Source of the DNA: Streptomyces qinglanensis
Lineage (GTDB): Bacteria > Actinomycetota > Actinomycetes > Streptomycetales > Streptomycetaceae
NCBI RefSeq assembly: GCF_900111245.1
Contig: NZ_FOGO01000002.1
Coordinates: 248,001-312,000 of the forward strand
Direction: 5' to 3'
DNA: 64,000 nt
The notes below the pieces were generated by a model. That model ran no database searches. It was not told where the DNA came from and was given only the letters and a program-made list of their open reading frames with translations. The stretch's first letter is position 1. Every line of letters begins with the position of its first letter. Both the position numbers and the translations under genes were made by a program. Shown here one piece after another: positions 62,691 through 64,000 of the stretch.

Positions 62691-62780
62691 GGCGGGGACG
62701 GGGGACGGGGGACGAGGGACGGGGGACGGGGGGGGGACGGGGGACGGGGGACGGGGAGGGACGAGGGACAGGAGACGGAA
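62691..62780 (+). repeat. G-rich 7-10-bp repeat (GGGGGAC type)
   Basis: Many copies of GGGGGAC/GGGGAC separated by little else. The G-runs of three to eight could form G-quadruplexes on the plus strand. It lies in the promoter region of the J-domain operon. Confidence 0.85.
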
Positions 62781-62860
62781 CCCCGGGCCCCGGGGGCCGG
62801 TAGGACAGGACGGAGCAGGCCGGGACAGGACGGATCAGCCCGGGACAGAGCTTCCCGGGC

Positions 62861-63259
62861 TCAGCGCCGGAATGCTTCCGGACAGGACCCCGCGGAGTCC
62901 GGGAGGTGGCCGTCTGCCCAGCGGGTGAGCTCCACCATGGCGGGCTTCAGCGCGTGCCCGGAGTCGGTGAGGCGGTAGCTGACCCGCAGCGGCGGGCCCT
63001 CCTCGACGGAGCGGAAGACCAGGCCGAGCGTCGCCAGTTCGGTCAGCCGGTCGGAGAGCATCCGCTCGCTGATGCCCGGAACGGCGCGGCGCAGCTCGGT
63101 GAAGTGGCCCGGGCCGCTCATCAGGGCGGCCAGGATCAGCCCCGTCCACCGCTTGCCGAGCACATGGAAGACGCGGGTGACGGCGCTCTCCGGCGGGGTG
63201 CAGACCGCGGCCGCGACCCCCTCCTGCGACTGATCGCGCACCTCTCCAAGCTCTGACAT
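62861..63259 (-). CDS. HxlR-family regulator with a redox-type cysteine
   Basis: 132 aa. Winged-helix HxlR domain; the N-terminal CTPPESAVTRVFHVLGKRWTGLIL resembles YodB/QsrR proteins, in which the N-terminal Cys (here Cys20) senses quinones and electrophiles. Divergent from an azoreductase gene, so the target is very likely that gene. ATG 63259 (alternative upstream) follows a weak GGAG; a TATCCT lies 6 nt before it, so a leaderless start is also possible. Confidence 0.88.
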   Translation of the reverse strand: MSELGEVRDQSQEGVAAAVCTPPESAVTRVFHVLGKRWTGLILAALMSGPGHFTELRRAVPGISERMLSDRLTELATLGLVFRSVEEGPPLRVSYRLTDSGHALKPAMVELTRWADGHLPDSAGSCPEAFRR

Positions 63260-63367
63260 GGCTCCAGGATACTGCGCCACCGCAAGTGGATGCAGAAAAG
63301 TAAGCCCCTGTGCTATACCTAGTTACGTCGGAAAGTTCGACAGCTTACGAATCACTAGGAGCTACCC
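63260..63367. promoter_or_regulatory. Divergent promoter between HxlR and azoreductase genes
   Basis: 108 bp of lower GC. TACCTAGTTA (63318-63327), a palindrome apart from one mismatched pair, and GTCGGAAAGTTCGAC are candidate HxlR operators. A strong AGGAG lies 8-9 nt before the azoreductase ATG. Confidence 0.45.
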
Positions 63368-64000
63368 ATGGCTACTCTCCTGCACCTCGACACCTCGGTC
63401 TTCCCCGACGGCGCCTCGGTCTCCCGCTCCGTCACCGCCTCCTTCCGCGCGGCGTGGCAGGCCCAGCACCCGGACGGACAGGTGATCTACCGCGACCTGA
63501 ACGCGGACCCGGTCCCGCACCTGGAGAGCCTCGGCGCGGGCGCCGGCTTCACGGCCCCCGCCGACCGCACCGCCGAACAGGCCGCCGCCTTCGCGCTGCG
63601 CGAGCAGCTGATCGGGGAGCTGGAAGCGGCGGACGCGGTGCTGATCGGCGCCCCGATGTACAACTACGCGATCCCCTCGACTCTCAAGGCATGGCTGGAC
63701 CACGTGATCCTCATGGGGCGCACCACCGCCGCCGAGGCCCGGACAGCCGCCGGGAAGCCCGCCACGGTGGTCGCCAGCAGGGGCGGCGGCTACGGCCCCG
63801 GCACCCCGCGCGAGAACTTCGAGTTCGTCCTGCCCTACCTGGAGACGGTGCTGGGCCCGGAGGGCTTCGGGCTGGATGTCGAGTTCATCGTGCCGGAGCT
63901 CACGCTGGCCGCGTCGACGCCGGGCATGGAGCACCTCGTCGAGCCGGCCAGGACCTCCCGGGCCCGGGCCCATGAGGCCGCCGAAAGCCGCGGCAAGGAA
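63368..64000 (+). CDS. FMN-dependent NADH-azoreductase (partial, runs off the right end)
   Basis: The first 211 codons of a protein of about 215-220 aa are present, so only the last residues are missing. Flavodoxin-like fold with FMN-binding LHLDTSVFPDGASVSRSVTASFRAAW near the N-terminus, GAPMYNYAIPSTLKAWLDHVILMGRT and SRGGGYGPGTPRENFEFVLPYLETVLG. It reduces azo compounds and quinones with NADH. Divergent from an HxlR regulator, so probably induced by electrophiles. AGGAG lies 8 nt before ATG 63368. Confidence 0.93.
   Translation, partial: MATLLHLDTSVFPDGASVSRSVTASFRAAWQAQHPDGQVIYRDLNADPVPHLESLGAGAGFTAPADRTAEQAAAFALREQLIGELEAADAVLIGAPMYNYAIPSTLKAWLDHVILMGRTTAAEARTAAGKPATVVASRGGGYGPGTPRENFEFVLPYLETVLGPEGFGLDVEFIVPELTLAASTPGMEHLVEPARTSRARAHEAAESRGKE

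Overview
This window is chromosomal DNA from a high-GC actinomycete, almost certainly a Streptomyces or close relative. The support is the very high third-position GC, the mycothiol-dependent enzyme family gene, the proteasome activator Bpa, paired Ser/Thr kinases, SpoIIE-type phosphatase with an anti-sigma ATPase domain, many GTG starts, many ATGA/GTGA overlaps, and several starts lying 6-7 nt after a TAnnnT box (leaderless pattern). From memory the gene order resembles the S. coelicolor core region around aspS and the two branched-chain keto acid dehydrogenase clusters. I see no insertion sequence, prophage, CRISPR array, tRNA or rRNA.

Layout. 1-3.0 kb: MacB/FtsX-type ABC transporter and the start of a sensor-domain protein (minus strand). 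3.1-9.7 kb: CorA transporter, quinone oxidoreductase, type II NADH dehydrogenase, Tat-exported PhoX-like phosphatase, small Cys protein. 10.1-19.5 kb: aspS, SpoIIE phosphatase, SseB-like protein, large acyl-CoA dehydrogenase, M18 aminopeptidase, small DUF6458 membrane protein. 19.5-26.9 kb: small unknown, truncated phosphotransferase, thioredoxin/NHL protein, C-N hydrolase, mycothiol-family enzyme, MFS/GntR pair. 27.2-31.2 kb: first branched-chain keto acid dehydrogenase (BCKDH) operon, with an orphan-looking LuxR-type response regulator divergent from it. 32.8-37.7 kb: a phosphotransferase and two divergent Ser/Thr kinases. 37.8-40.4 kb: paaN and a divergent TetR regulator. 40.4-45.0 kb: AsnC/Lrp regulator divergent from the second BCKDH operon. 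45.0-49.2 kb: molybdenum cofactor genes overlapping a K+ channel gene, then a tiny zinc-ribbon gene. 49.5-53.6 kb: quinone oxidoreductase, Pro-rich exported protein, bpa, SpoU methyltransferase. 53.75-55.95 kb: HTTM/DUF5819 pair. 56.1-59.95 kb: paaABCDE operon. 60.1-64.0 kb: acyl-CoA dehydrogenase, rhodanese/J-domain operon, HxlR regulator divergent from an azoreductase cut by the window end.

How the genes work together. The dominant theme is acyl-CoA catabolism. Two BCKDH complexes make branched acyl-CoAs from Val/Leu/Ile, two acyl-CoA dehydrogenases act on acyl-CoAs, and paaA-E plus paaN degrade phenylacetyl-CoA. A TetR regulator (PaaR candidate) sits divergent to paaN, and the same 18-bp operator occurs at the paaN promoter and, 16.5 kb away, at the start of the paaA promoter. 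A diverged copy lies upstream of the second BCKDH operon. This is the clearest regulatory circuit in the window. A second hidden signal is a 38-bp bipartite element (18 bp, N13, 7 bp) placed at matching distance upstream of two unrelated small genes at 49.0 and 50.8 kb.

The region is also rich in short minisatellites (15, 21, 24 and 26 bp units) that sit at or just past gene 3' ends or inside linker regions of proteins. I found no obviously new enzyme system. The strongest novelty leads are the shared operators, the bipartite element, the Lys/Ala-rich histone-H1-like extension on one BCKDH E1-alpha, and the 3'-end minisatellites.
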